DNA of 25,664 nucleotides from UBA7887 sp964408735. GTDB taxonomy: Bacteria; Pseudomonadota; Alphaproteobacteria; UBA7887. Position numbers and translations under genes: made by a program. Below, piece after piece: positions 7,062 to 14,055 of this stretch. The notes beneath the pieces were generated by a model. That model worked only from the letters and a program-made list of their open reading frames with translations, was not told the origin of the DNA and did no database searches. Position 1 is the first letter of the stretch; each line of letters starts with the position of its first letter. The stretch spans positions 1-25,664 of the forward strand of contig CAYPAX010000072.1 in assembly GCA_964408735.1 (NCBI GenBank), given 5' to 3'.

Positions 7062-8500
7062 CAGAAGATATCCGCCGTGAAGTCGCCGTCCACCCGGTCG
7101 CGCAAGGCTTCGATGGCGCGCAGAGCCTCGATCAGCTCGTGTCGCTGCTGTCCCGACAAGCCATCCGGGTCGAGCCAGTAGCCAGGGCTGTCGCCGGCGC
7201 GGAAGTCGGCAATCTGCTGGCGCAGCATGTGGCCAGTGATGACAGCGAAAGCGGCTGCAAGCGTTTCACCGGTGTCCGCTGCCACGATGCCGCGCTCTAC
7301 CAAAGCGGCCAAGCGCGCGGGGGTACCGGTGACGGCAATGCCGTTGGCGAGGCTCAGCAGGCGCACGGCCTCGACCAGCGGCAGGCCGGCGTCGTATTTG
7401 AGGTTGAGGGCGTGGTGGTTGGGGGCGTCGTCGCGGGTGCGCAGACGACCGAACCAGCCGAGCGCCGTCGCATGGCCGCGCTGCGCCGCATGCATTTCCT
7501 GCAGAAAGGCGTGGCTCTTTGGCAGCGCCGCCGTGACATGGCTGCGCAGCGCTTGTGCCAGGGCGCGCTCGCCCCAGACGGCGGTGAAGTCGAAGAAGAT
7601 GTCGCCAAGCCGCAACATCGCCGGGCTGCGCCGGCGCAGCCAGCCGTCCACCTGTTCGCGCCATTGGCCGAGGGATTTCCGCCATAGGGGATTGCTCGCC
7701 ATCACGCCGCCGCGGCACAAGGGCAGGCCGATGTCATCGAGGCTCTCGCAGAACATGGCGGAAAATGCGCGGAACCAGGCATCGATGCGGTCATGCTCGC
7801 CATCATCGTAGTCGGCGAGGATAAGCCCGTTGTCCTGATCGGCGCCGATCAGGCTTTCGCCGCGCCCGCCCGAGCCCATCACCAACAGCGCGAAAGGCAC
7901 CGGCGGCGGGGGCATGCGCTTGAGGCAGAGCGCGAGCGCCCGGGCGTGCAGGTCGCCGTTGATCTGGCTGATCAGGGAGAGAATGTCGGGCGCCGGAACG
8001 TTGTCGGCGAACAGTTGCTCGGCAACGGTCACCTGCTCGCCCTTGATGGCGGCCAGTCCTGCCGGTGTCTCGTCATGGGTCAGGCGCTCGATCTGCTCGA
8101 CCATCTGGGGCGCCGCCAGGCCCAGCGCCGTGTGCAGCTCGACCATGCCCACCACGCTGCCGGCGCGGTCGACGACCGGCATGTGACGCAACTTCCTCCG
8201 GCGCATGCGGGCGATGGCATGAAACAGGTAGTCGTCGGCGCGGACGGAAGCCACGGGCGCGGTCATCACATCCGCGATAGGCGCAGCCGGATCGGCCTTG
8301 AAGGCCAGGCGCCGGGCAATGTCCTGCTCCGTGACGATGCCCAGAATGCCGCTCTCGTCGGACACCAGGATTGCCGTTGCGCCGGCGTCGGCAAGGCGCG
8401 CCACCGCCTCGCGGCAGGGCGTAGTCGGCGCGACTACGGGCGGGGGGGTGCGCATGTGCTCGCGCACCAGGCGCGTGAACACGGCAGTTTGGCTGGGCAT
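7061..8500 (-). CDS. CBS-domain protein with DUF294 nucleotidyltransferase domains
   Basis: The 479-residue product has two CBS domains (about residues 12-65 and 74-128) that would bind an adenine nucleotide, then a nucleotidyltransferase-like domain with the signature GSGGRGE (209-215) and ADQDNG (220-225), similar to the GlnD uridylyltransferase core. A helical DUF294 C-terminal domain follows, ending in a region rich in Arg and Leu. There is no cyclic-nucleotide-binding domain, which many relatives carry at the N-terminus. The gene is the first of a minus-strand run: exonuclease (1-bp overlap), then deacylase. Known family members are inferred to be regulatory nucleotidyltransferases, often near acetate permease genes; the target here is unknown. 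Its position about 760 bp from glnK is noteworthy given the GlnD-like core, but no functional link is shown. Confidence 0.85.
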   Translation of the reverse strand: MPSQTAVFTRLVREHMRTPPPVVAPTTPCREAVARLADAGATAILVSDESGILGIVTEQDIARRLAFKADPAAPIADVMTAPVASVRADDYLFHAIARMRRRKLRHMPVVDRAGSVVGMVELHTALGLAAPQMVEQIERLTHDETPAGLAAIKGEQVTVAEQLFADNVPAPDILSLISQINGDLHARALALCLKRMPPPPVPFALLVMGSGGRGESLIGADQDNGLILADYDDGEHDRIDAWFRAFSAMFCESLDDIGLPLCRGGVMASNPLWRKSLGQWREQVDGWLRRRSPAMLRLGDIFFDFTAVWGERALAQALRSHVTAALPKSHAFLQEMHAAQRGHATALGWFGRLRTRDDAPNHHALNLKYDAGLPLVEAVRLLSLANGIAVTGTPARLAALVERGIVAADTGETLAAAFAVITGHMLRQQIADFRAGDSPGYWLDPDGLSGQQRHELIEALRAIEALRDRVDGDFTADIF

Positions 8501-8561
8501 GGTGGCGTCGAGGCTCCCCGGCTTCGTGTTGGCGGCAGCTCGCAGTATACTTCATGCTGAT

Positions 8562-8969
8562 ATGTTCGCGCTGGATCCAGAGCTGCCGCCGGATGTCGCC
8601 GATGTCCTCGAAAGCGCATCGCTGCTCGAGGTCTCGGAATACTGCGTCTTCGAGATGGCCTACGAGGCCTGGTTCGGGCGCAAGGTGGGCGACGATGCGG
8701 CGCTGTTGGAACGCCATTTCTTTGCCTACCTCTATCGCGATGCCGTGCCGCCCTGGGTGCGTGCCTTTTGTCGTGACGTGGTTTGGCGCGGACGCAGGGA
8801 AGATTTCGATCCAGCACGGTATGGCATCGTTTACGCGCCGCCGACACGGACCATGATCTATCTCGGCATCCGTTACGCCATATGGACGACGCTCGCAGTA
8901 TCGGTCATCATCGGCCTCGCCCATTTCGCCGCCGTTCCCGCCGGCTGCACCTTCCCGCCCTGTTACTGA
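8562..8969 (+). CDS. Hypothetical membrane-anchored protein, 135 aa
   Basis: I do not recognise a family. The N-terminal ~100 residues are soluble and acidic-to-mixed (LDPELPPDVADVLESASLLE, then an aromatic-rich region with YLYRDAVPPWVRAF), and one strong membrane segment lies near the C-terminus (MIYLGIRYAIWTTLAVSVII). The start is placed at the ATG beginning MFALDPEL, because sequence further upstream in this frame runs antisense through the CBS gene. There is no clear Shine-Dalgarno sequence. A TATACT hexamer lies 11-16 nt before the ATG, so the message may be leaderless or have a very short leader. It is divergent from the CBS gene and followed after 9 nt by a second small membrane protein, suggesting a two-gene unit. 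Confidence 0.6.
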   Translation: MFALDPELPPDVADVLESASLLEVSEYCVFEMAYEAWFGRKVGDDAALLERHFFAYLYRDAVPPWVRAFCRDVVWRGRREDFDPARYGIVYAPPTRTMIYLGIRYAIWTTLAVSVIIGLAHFAAVPAGCTFPPCY

Positions 8970-8978
8970 ACACGAAAC

Positions 8979-9152
8979 ATGCCTCCAGGCCTCGATCTGA
9001 TCTTCCTCGTGGTGACTGGCGGCGTCGCCCTGCATGCGCTGACCTGGCGCGACAAGCAGGGGCGCTCGGACTGGGTGCGCCTGCTGTTCGGCTGTATCGC
9101 CCTGGTTTTCTTCCTGCGGGTACTGCTGATAGACATTATCGGGCTTGTCTGA
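8979..9152 (+). CDS. Small membrane protein, 57 aa
   Basis: A short reading frame of 57 codons begins MPPGLDLIFLVVTGG and ends IDIIGLV. It encodes two hydrophobic segments (about residues 5-20 and 34-57) joined by a charged loop, LTWRDKQGRSDWVRL, so a two-pass inner-membrane hairpin is likely. It begins 9 nt after the stop of the 135-aa gene and ends about 105 bp before glnK. No family is recognised, and no strong ribosome site is visible, so coupling to the upstream gene would be needed. The clean hydrophobic/charged/hydrophobic pattern is the main evidence that it is real. Confidence 0.5.
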   Translation: MPPGLDLIFLVVTGGVALHALTWRDKQGRSDWVRLLFGCIALVFFLRVLLIDIIGLV

Positions 9153-9225
9153 TTGGTTAGCGGACAAGGCAAGGGGCGAGACTGGAGCATTTGCTCACGT
9201 TGCCGTAATATGTGTGGCTTGCGGG

Positions 9226-9237
9226 CCACTTGAGTGG
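9226..9237. promoter_or_regulatory. Short palindrome upstream of glnK
   Basis: CCACTTGAGTGG is an inverted repeat of 5 bp with a 2-bp centre, located 21-32 nt before the glnK start. It could be an operator or a small hairpin in the leader. No sigma-54 promoter (GG-N10-GC) or NtrC-type site was found in 9153-9257. Confidence 0.25.
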
Positions 9238-9257
9238 CGGGCGAGGGGAGCGCAGCC

Positions 9258-9596
9258 ATGAAGAAAATCGAGGCGATCATCAAGCCCTTCAAGCTCGATG
9301 CGTTGAAAAAGGCGCTGCACGAGGAAGGTGTTGAAGGTATGACCATCTCCGACGCCAAGGGTTTCGGGCGTCAGAAAGGGCATACGGAGTTCTATCGCGG
9401 CGCCGAATATGTCATCGACTTCGTGCCCAAGCTCAAGGTCGAGGTCGTGGTCGATGACGAAAGGGTCGAGCGCCTGGTCGAGGTGATCAAGGGTGCCGTG
9501 CACACCGGCAAGATCGGTGATGGCAAGATATTCATCACCAGGATCGAGCGGGCACTGCGCATTCGCACAGACGAGACAGGCTCGGACGCTATTTAG
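9258..9596 (+). CDS. glnK: PII nitrogen regulatory signal protein (GlnK/GlnB)
   Basis: This 112-residue PII trimer protein senses 2-oxoglutarate and ATP/ADP and controls ammonium uptake and assimilation. The sequence MKKIEAIIKPFKLDALKKAL is the canonical PII start. The T-loop (about residues 36-56) has Y51 in FYRGAEYVIDF, the site uridylylated by GlnD, and the C-terminal GAVHTGKIGDGKIFI is the B-loop. GAGGGGAG at 9243-9250 sits 7 nt before this ATG and fixes the start against an in-frame ATG at 9234. It is followed by amtB, so it probably binds and blocks AmtB when nitrogen is plentiful; that linkage is why I use glnK rather than glnB. Confidence 0.95.
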   Translation: MKKIEAIIKPFKLDALKKALHEEGVEGMTISDAKGFGRQKGHTEFYRGAEYVIDFVPKLKVEVVVDDERVERLVEVIKGAVHTGKIGDGKIFITRIERALRIRTDETGSDAI

Positions 9597-9679
9597 GTCG
9601 GCTATGACTACGGAAATCGATGGCCGAACGCTGCGCGCGGTCGTCTGAATACGGGATTGCTACAGAGAGGACGAAAGAG

Positions 9680-10984
9680 ATGCTTTCAAGATTACGGTTT
9701 GGTGGTGCAGCCGGTCTTGTCGCAGCCCTGATGCCGGCAACGGCCTGGGCGCAGGATGCGGCGGCCATCGATACGGGCGATTCGGCCTGGATACTGACCG
9801 CGACGGCTTTGGTCTTGTTCATGACCATGCCGGGCCTGGCGCTGTTCTATGGCGGCCTGGTGCGCTCGCGCAATGTGCTGTCGGTTTTCATGCATTGCTT
9901 CACGATCTGTTGCTTGGCTTCGGTGCTATGGCTGTTTTTCGTCTACAGCCTGGCCTTCAGCGATGGTGGCGGTCTGAATACGGTAATCGGCGGGCTGGGC
10001 AAGGCCTTCCTCTCCGGCGTCGGCGTGGATACGGCCTTTGGCACGATCCCGGAGAGCCTGTTCTTCATGTTCCAGATGACCTTTGCCATCATCACCCCGG
10101 CGTTGATTGTCGGCGCCTATGTGGAGCGTATCAAGTTCGGCGCCGTGGTGCTGTTCTCGGGCCTGTGGCTGGTCGTCGTCTACGCTCCGGTCTGCCATTG
10201 GGTTTGGGGCGGCGGCTGGCTCGCCGACATGGGCGTGCGTGACTTCGCCGGCGGCCTCGTGGTGCACGTGACCTGCGGCGTCTCGGCTCTGGTGCTGGCC
10301 ATGATCCTCGGCGGGCGTAAGGGTTTTCCGCGCGACGTGCAGCCGCCGCACAGTCCCGGCCTGGTGATGATGGGCGCTTGCATGCTCTGGGTCGGCTGGT
10401 TCGGCTTCAATGCCGGCAGCGCGCTTGGTGCCGGCACCAGCGCCGGCATGGCCATGACCGTGACCCATATTTCCGCTGCCACCGCGGCGCTGACCTGGAC
10501 CGTGATCGAGTGGATGCGCTTCGGCAAGCCGACCCTGGTCGGCATCGCCACCGGCACCATTGCCGGCCTGGCGACGATCACGCCGGCCTCGGGCTTTGTC
10601 GGGCCGTTCGGCGGCTTCGTGCTCGGGCTGGTGTCCGGCGCGCTATGCTTCCTCATGGTCGGCGTCATCAAGTCGAAGCTCAAGGTCGATGACGCGCTGG
10701 ACGTGATGGCGGTGCATGGCGTCGGTGGCGCCACCGGCACTTTCCTGCTGGCCTTCCTTTGCCTGCCCATGTTCGGCGGCCTTGGCCTGCCGGAAGAGAC
10801 CTCGCTCGGCAGCATGGTCGGCGCTCAGCTTACCGGCATCGTGGCGACCTTGGTGTGGTCGGCGGTGGCGACTTTCGTTCTGGTCAAGATCACTCAGGCC
10901 CTGGTCGGCCTGCGGGTCGATGAGGAGACCGAGACCGAGGGCCTCGATCTCACGGTCCACGGCGAGCGCGCCTACGACCTCTAA
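9680..10984 (+). CDS. amtB: Ammonium transporter AmtB
   Basis: The 434-residue product is an Amt/Rh-family ammonium channel. A cleavable signal peptide is visible (MLSRLRFGGAAGLVAALMPATAWA, cut before Q25), as in E. coli AmtB, followed by about 11 membrane helices. Family motifs include MPGLALFYGGLVRSRNVLSV (50-69) and ALIVGAYVERIKF. The twin pore histidines are H196 in GGLVVHVTCG and H346 in AVHGVGGATGTF. The C-terminal tail EGLDLTVHGERAYDL is the conserved segment that contacts GlnK. AGAGAGGA at 9664-9671 lies 8 nt before the ATG, excluding the in-frame start at 9620. The gap to glnK is 83 bp, with no terminator seen. Confidence 0.95.
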   Translation: MLSRLRFGGAAGLVAALMPATAWAQDAAAIDTGDSAWILTATALVLFMTMPGLALFYGGLVRSRNVLSVFMHCFTICCLASVLWLFFVYSLAFSDGGGLNTVIGGLGKAFLSGVGVDTAFGTIPESLFFMFQMTFAIITPALIVGAYVERIKFGAVVLFSGLWLVVVYAPVCHWVWGGGWLADMGVRDFAGGLVVHVTCGVSALVLAMILGGRKGFPRDVQPPHSPGLVMMGACMLWVGWFGFNAGSALGAGTSAGMAMTVTHISAATAALTWTVIEWMRFGKPTLVGIATGTIAGLATITPASGFVGPFGGFVLGLVSGALCFLMVGVIKSKLKVDDALDVMAVHGVGGATGTFLLAFLCLPMFGGLGLPEETSLGSMVGAQLTGIVATLVWSAVATFVLVKITQALVGLRVDEETETEGLDLTVHGERAYDL

Positions 10985-10997
10985 GGGAGGATGAACC

Positions 10998-12047
10998 ATG
11001 CGCGGCGTGGTGTTTCTTGGCGATCGCGAGCTTGAGCTGCAGGACTTCCCCGACCCCACGCCGGGTCCCGGCGAGGTGGTCGTGGAAATCAAGGCATCCG
11101 GCATGTGCGGCAGCGATCTCAAGTTCTACCGCGCCGCCAAGGACGGCGGCACGGCGGCACTCGGGCTCGGCGGTGACGGCTCCCCGGTCATCGCCGGCCA
11201 CGAGCCCTGCGGCATCGTGGCCGCGGTCGGCCCCGGTGTTGACGAACCGGAAGCGGCCGTCGGCAGCCGCGTCATGGTGCACCACTATGCCGGCTGCGGT
11301 CATTGCGAGCATTGCCGGGTGGGCTGGTCGCAGCTCTGCGGCGACGGCATCACGGTCTACGGCGTCACCGGTCATGGCGGTCACGCGCCCTACATCAAGG
11401 TGCCCGCGCGCACCCTCGTGACCTTGCCCGAGGCGCTGTCGTTCGAGACCGGGGCGGCGATCTCCTGTGGCACCGGCACGGCCTGGCGCGCGCTGCGCCG
11501 GCTCGACCTGTCGGGGCCCGACACCATCGCCATCTTCGGTCAGGGCCCGGTGGGAGCGAGCGCGACCCAGCTCGCCGTGGCCATGGGCGCGCGGGTGATC
11601 GCGCTTGACACGTCGGCCGAACGCCGCGCCCTGGCCAGTGGATTCGGCGCAGATGTGGTCATTGATCCGGCCCGGGACGACGCGGTGGAAGCGCTGCGCG
11701 AGCTGACGGGCGGGCGCGGCGTCGACCTCTCCCTCGACTGCTCGGGCGTCGCCGAGGCGCGCCGGGCGGCGGTGCGGTCGGTGCGCACCTGGGGCAAGGC
11801 GGCCTTTGTCGGCGAGGGTGGTGACGTCACCCTCGATGTCAGCCCCGACATGCTGCGCCGCCAGGTCACCATCATCGCTTCCTGGACTTTCAGCCGCCAC
11901 GGCCAGGCGGACTGCGCTGACTTCGTGACCAGCCGTGGCGTCGATGTCGACAAGCTTTTCAGCGACCGCTGGCGCTTAGACCAGGCGGTCGAGGCCTATC
12001 GGCTGTTCGACACCCAGAGCACCGGCAAGGGCGTCTTTCTGACGTAA
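10998..12047 (+). CDS. Zinc-dependent alcohol dehydrogenase (MDR superfamily)
   Basis: This 349-residue protein is a medium-chain dehydrogenase/reductase. The catalytic zinc ligands C37 (SGMCGSD) and H68-E69 (AGHEPCG) are present, and the structural zinc site is complete (C100, C103, C106, C114 in GCGHCEHCRVGWSQLC). The cofactor fold has GQGPVG at 181-186, and D204 at the end of the next strand (VIALD) favours NAD over NADP. The substrate cannot be told; relatives include sorbitol, threonine and other polyol dehydrogenases. GGGAGGA precedes the ATG, and only 13 bp separate it from amtB, so it may be read with glnK-amtB; 4 bp separate it from the next gene. Confidence 0.88.
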   Translation: MRGVVFLGDRELELQDFPDPTPGPGEVVVEIKASGMCGSDLKFYRAAKDGGTAALGLGGDGSPVIAGHEPCGIVAAVGPGVDEPEAAVGSRVMVHHYAGCGHCEHCRVGWSQLCGDGITVYGVTGHGGHAPYIKVPARTLVTLPEALSFETGAAISCGTGTAWRALRRLDLSGPDTIAIFGQGPVGASATQLAVAMGARVIALDTSAERRALASGFGADVVIDPARDDAVEALRELTGGRGVDLSLDCSGVAEARRAAVRSVRTWGKAAFVGEGGDVTLDVSPDMLRRQVTIIASWTFSRHGQADCADFVTSRGVDVDKLFSDRWRLDQAVEAYRLFDTQSTGKGVFLT

Positions 12048-12051
12048 GGGC

Positions 12052-13227
12052 ATGGCCGAAAGCAGCGCCGAGTCACGTCCCGACATTCAATGGTGGGCCC
12101 TGGCCGCGGCACTTGCCGTTGCCGCGGCGATCGCCTTCGGCAGCTTCGGGCATGGGCCGCGCAAGCTTGGCCTTTTCGCTATCGGCATTGCGCTCGGCGT
12201 CACCCTCTACCACGCGGCCTTCGGCTTCACAGGCGCCTGGCGGAGGGCCATGGTCTCGCGCGATCTCTCGGGCGTCGCGGCGCAACTGCTCATGCTCGCC
12301 ATCGCCATCGTCGCCTTTGCGCCCGGCCTCGAGCAGGGCGAGTTATTCGGCCGCAAAGTCTCGGGCGCGGTGGCGCCGGTGGGCCTGTCGATGGTCTTCG
12401 GCGCCTTTCTTTTCGGCATCGGCATGCAGCTCGGCAATGGCTGCGCCTCGGGCACCCTCTTCGCGGCCGGCGGCGGCAGCCTGCGCATGGTACTGGTGCT
12501 GGTGTTCTTCTGCGCCGGCGCTTTCTGGGGCAGTCTCGACCTGCATTGGTGGCGCGAGCTTCCCGGCATCGGCGCCGTGTCCCTGGGCAAGGAGCTCGGC
12601 TGGGAGCTGGCGGTGAACCTGGAGCTGGTTGCGCTGCTGGTGATCTGGCTGCTCTTGCGCGCCTTCGTCGGCCGTGCCGAACGGCCCTTGTGGCCCGCCG
12701 GTGGCATGCCGCGCAGGACCTGGCTGTGTGGCCCCTGGCCCTTGCTGCTGGCGGCGGCGTTGCTGGCCGGGCTCAACTGGCTGACCCTGGCCACCGCGGG
12801 TCATGCCTGGTCGATCACCTGGGGCTTCTCGCTGTGGGCCGCCAAGGTCGCGGCGGCGCTGGGCTGGGACCCGATGAGCAGCCCGTTCTGGGATTCCGGC
12901 TTCCAGGCCCGCGCCCTGGCCGGCCCGCTGCTGCGCGATACCGTCTCGTTGATGAATTTCGGCCTCCTGCTGGGCGCATTCGCGGCAGCTTCCCTGGCCG
13001 GCGCCATGCGGCCCAGCCCGCACATTCCCCTGCGCCCGCTGCTCGCCGCCGTGGTCGGCGGCCTGGCCATGGGCTACGGCGCCAGGCTCGCCTATGGCTG
13101 CAACATCGGCGCCCTGTTCTCGGGCATTGCCTCAGGCAGCCTGCACGGTTGGGTCTGGCTGTTCGCCGCCATTCCCGGCAATGCCATCGGCATCTGGCTG
13201 CGCCCCACCTTCGGCCTCGCGCGCTAA
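12052..13227 (+). CDS. YeeE/YedE (TsuA-like) family transporter
   Basis: A 391-residue, very hydrophobic inner-membrane protein with about 9-10 predicted membrane segments and two sulfur-transport-like repeats. Characteristic cysteine motifs are C131 in LGNGCASGTLF and C350 in AYGCNIGALFSGIASGSLHG. In TsuA of this family, conserved cysteines relay thiosulfate across the membrane. The N-terminal motif here (YHAAFGFTGAWRRAM) lacks the cysteine found in some relatives. The likely substrate is thiosulfate or another sulfur or selenium compound, inferred from the family. It begins 4 bp after the dehydrogenase stop, suggesting co-translation. No TusA-like sulfur carrier follows; the next feature is a mobile element. 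Confidence 0.85.
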   Translation: MAESSAESRPDIQWWALAAALAVAAAIAFGSFGHGPRKLGLFAIGIALGVTLYHAAFGFTGAWRRAMVSRDLSGVAAQLLMLAIAIVAFAPGLEQGELFGRKVSGAVAPVGLSMVFGAFLFGIGMQLGNGCASGTLFAAGGGSLRMVLVLVFFCAGAFWGSLDLHWWRELPGIGAVSLGKELGWELAVNLELVALLVIWLLLRAFVGRAERPLWPAGGMPRRTWLCGPWPLLLAAALLAGLNWLTLATAGHAWSITWGFSLWAAKVAAALGWDPMSSPFWDSGFQARALAGPLLRDTVSLMNFGLLLGAFAAASLAGAMRPSPHIPLRPLLAAVVGGLAMGYGARLAYGCNIGALFSGIASGSLHGWVWLFAAIPGNAIGIWLRPTFGLAR

Positions 13228-13230
13228 ATT

Positions 13231-13278
13231 AATTGGTGACAGTTACCTATTTCCAAGTGAGATTAGGTAACTGTCGCC
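13231..13278. repeat. REP-like palindrome, left end of RAYT unit
   Basis: The arms GGTGACAGTTACCTA (13235-13249) and TAGGTAACTGTCGCC (13264-13278) pair with one mismatch around a 14-nt loop. The outer 22 bases (13231-13252) are an exact inverted copy of 14034-14055. It lies between the YeeE-type gene and the transposase gene, which converge on it, so it could also end both transcripts. Confidence 0.85.
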
Positions 13279-13279
13279 A

Positions 13280-13960
13280 TTAAACATCATCCACCTTCAG
13301 GCGGCGCTTGGGCTTGCGGCCGCGCTTGGCGGGGCGCAGGCGGCGGCCGGTACTGGCTTCGAGGCGGTCTAGGAAGGGGTCCGTGCCGAGCGGCCGGCCA
13401 CTGGTGATGTGGCCGCGCAGGGCTGTGAGTTCCGCCTCGTTGTCGTCGCTGTCGAGATAGGCGGCCCAATCGGCAGCCAGCTCGAGCAGCGGCGCAACCT
13501 CGACCACACCATCGTCACTGCCGTCGAGATGGGCGCGCGCGCTCGACCAGCGCCATCCCTCCGGTTGCCGAACCAGACCGGCGCGAACCGGGTTGCGCTC
13601 CACATAGCGCGCCGCCGACATGAGATGGGTCTCGTCCATGGCAAAGGAATGGAAGCGCTCCTGCCAAAGGTGTCCGCGCCAGCCCTTGCGGCGGTTGATA
13701 CGCAGGCCGTGGGCGCGGTGCACCGGCGCCAGCGCGGCACGCAGGCTGTCCTCGGTCGGCGGCACCAAGATGAGGTGCACGTGGTTGGGCATCAGGCAAT
13801 AGCCCCAGACGGCGCAGCCCGTGTCCTGAGAACGGGCGCCAAGGCGTTCGAGATAGGCGCTGTAGTCGTCGGCATCGAAAAAGACGGTCTGTGAGCGGGC
13901 ACCGCGTTGCACCACATGGTGCGGCTGTCCGGGTACGACCAGGCGGGCTTGGCGTGGCAT
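13280..13960 (-). CDS. REP-associated tyrosine transposase (RAYT, Y1/HUH family)
   Basis: The 226-residue protein is an IS200-like Y1 transposase of the REP-associated class, which nicks single-stranded DNA at hairpin-adjacent sites. It begins with the family-typical MPRQARLVVPGQPHHVVQRG. The HUH metal motif is H60-V-H62 in CLMPNHVHLILVP. The GHLWQERFHS segment follows, and the probable catalytic tyrosine is Y119 in ARYVERNPVRAGLV. A strongly basic tail (KRGRKPKRRLKV) may bind DNA. AGGAG lies upstream of the ATG. All key residues are intact, so the gene looks functional. The flanking palindromes are its likely substrates. It probably inserted between, or was kept between, two convergent operons. 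Confidence 0.92.
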   Translation of the reverse strand: MPRQARLVVPGQPHHVVQRGARSQTVFFDADDYSAYLERLGARSQDTGCAVWGYCLMPNHVHLILVPPTEDSLRAALAPVHRAHGLRINRRKGWRGHLWQERFHSFAMDETHLMSAARYVERNPVRAGLVRQPEGWRWSSARAHLDGSDDGVVEVAPLLELAADWAAYLDSDDNEAELTALRGHITSGRPLGTDPFLDRLEASTGRRLRPAKRGRKPKRRLKVDDV

Positions 13961-14008
13961 GCTATGGGCTCCTGCGTGTGGATTCGCGCGCGCAGCCTAG
14001 CATAATAT

Positions 14009-14055
14009 GGTGACAGTTACCAATTTCCCCCAAAAATAGGTAACTGTCACCAATT
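14009..14055. repeat. REP-like palindrome, right end of RAYT unit
   Basis: The perfect arms GGTGACAGTTACC (14009-14021) and GGTAACTGTCACC (14039-14051) flank a 17-nt spacer whose edges also pair partly (AATTT with AAATA). Bases 14034-14055 are the exact inverted copy of the left end. It lies upstream of the transposase gene and at the very end of the Atm1-type ABC gene, and may terminate that transcript. Confidence 0.88.

Larger units (their letters stand above)
13231..14055. mobile_element. RAYT mobile unit: tyrosine transposase flanked by REP-like palindromes
   Basis: An 825-bp unit consists of palindrome, transposase gene (minus strand) and palindrome. The ends are perfect 22-bp inverted repeats beginning AATTGGTGACAGTTACC, and each end also carries a second, inward copy of the core, giving four copies of GGTGACAGTTACC or a one-base variant. 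No target duplication is evident, as expected for IS200/IS605-like single-strand chemistry. The right end touches the stop codon of the Atm1-type gene (14054-14056). Confidence 0.82.

Noticed and set aside
9153..9257. Sigma-54 promoter or NtrC site upstream of glnK
   Set aside because: No GG-N10-GC with acceptable flanks and no NtrC-type dyad could be found.
12090..13232. Second long plus-strand frame (380 codons) over the YeeE-type gene
   Set aside because: Arg/Pro/Gly-rich frame-shifted shadow; the 391-aa frame has the membrane segments and cysteine motifs.
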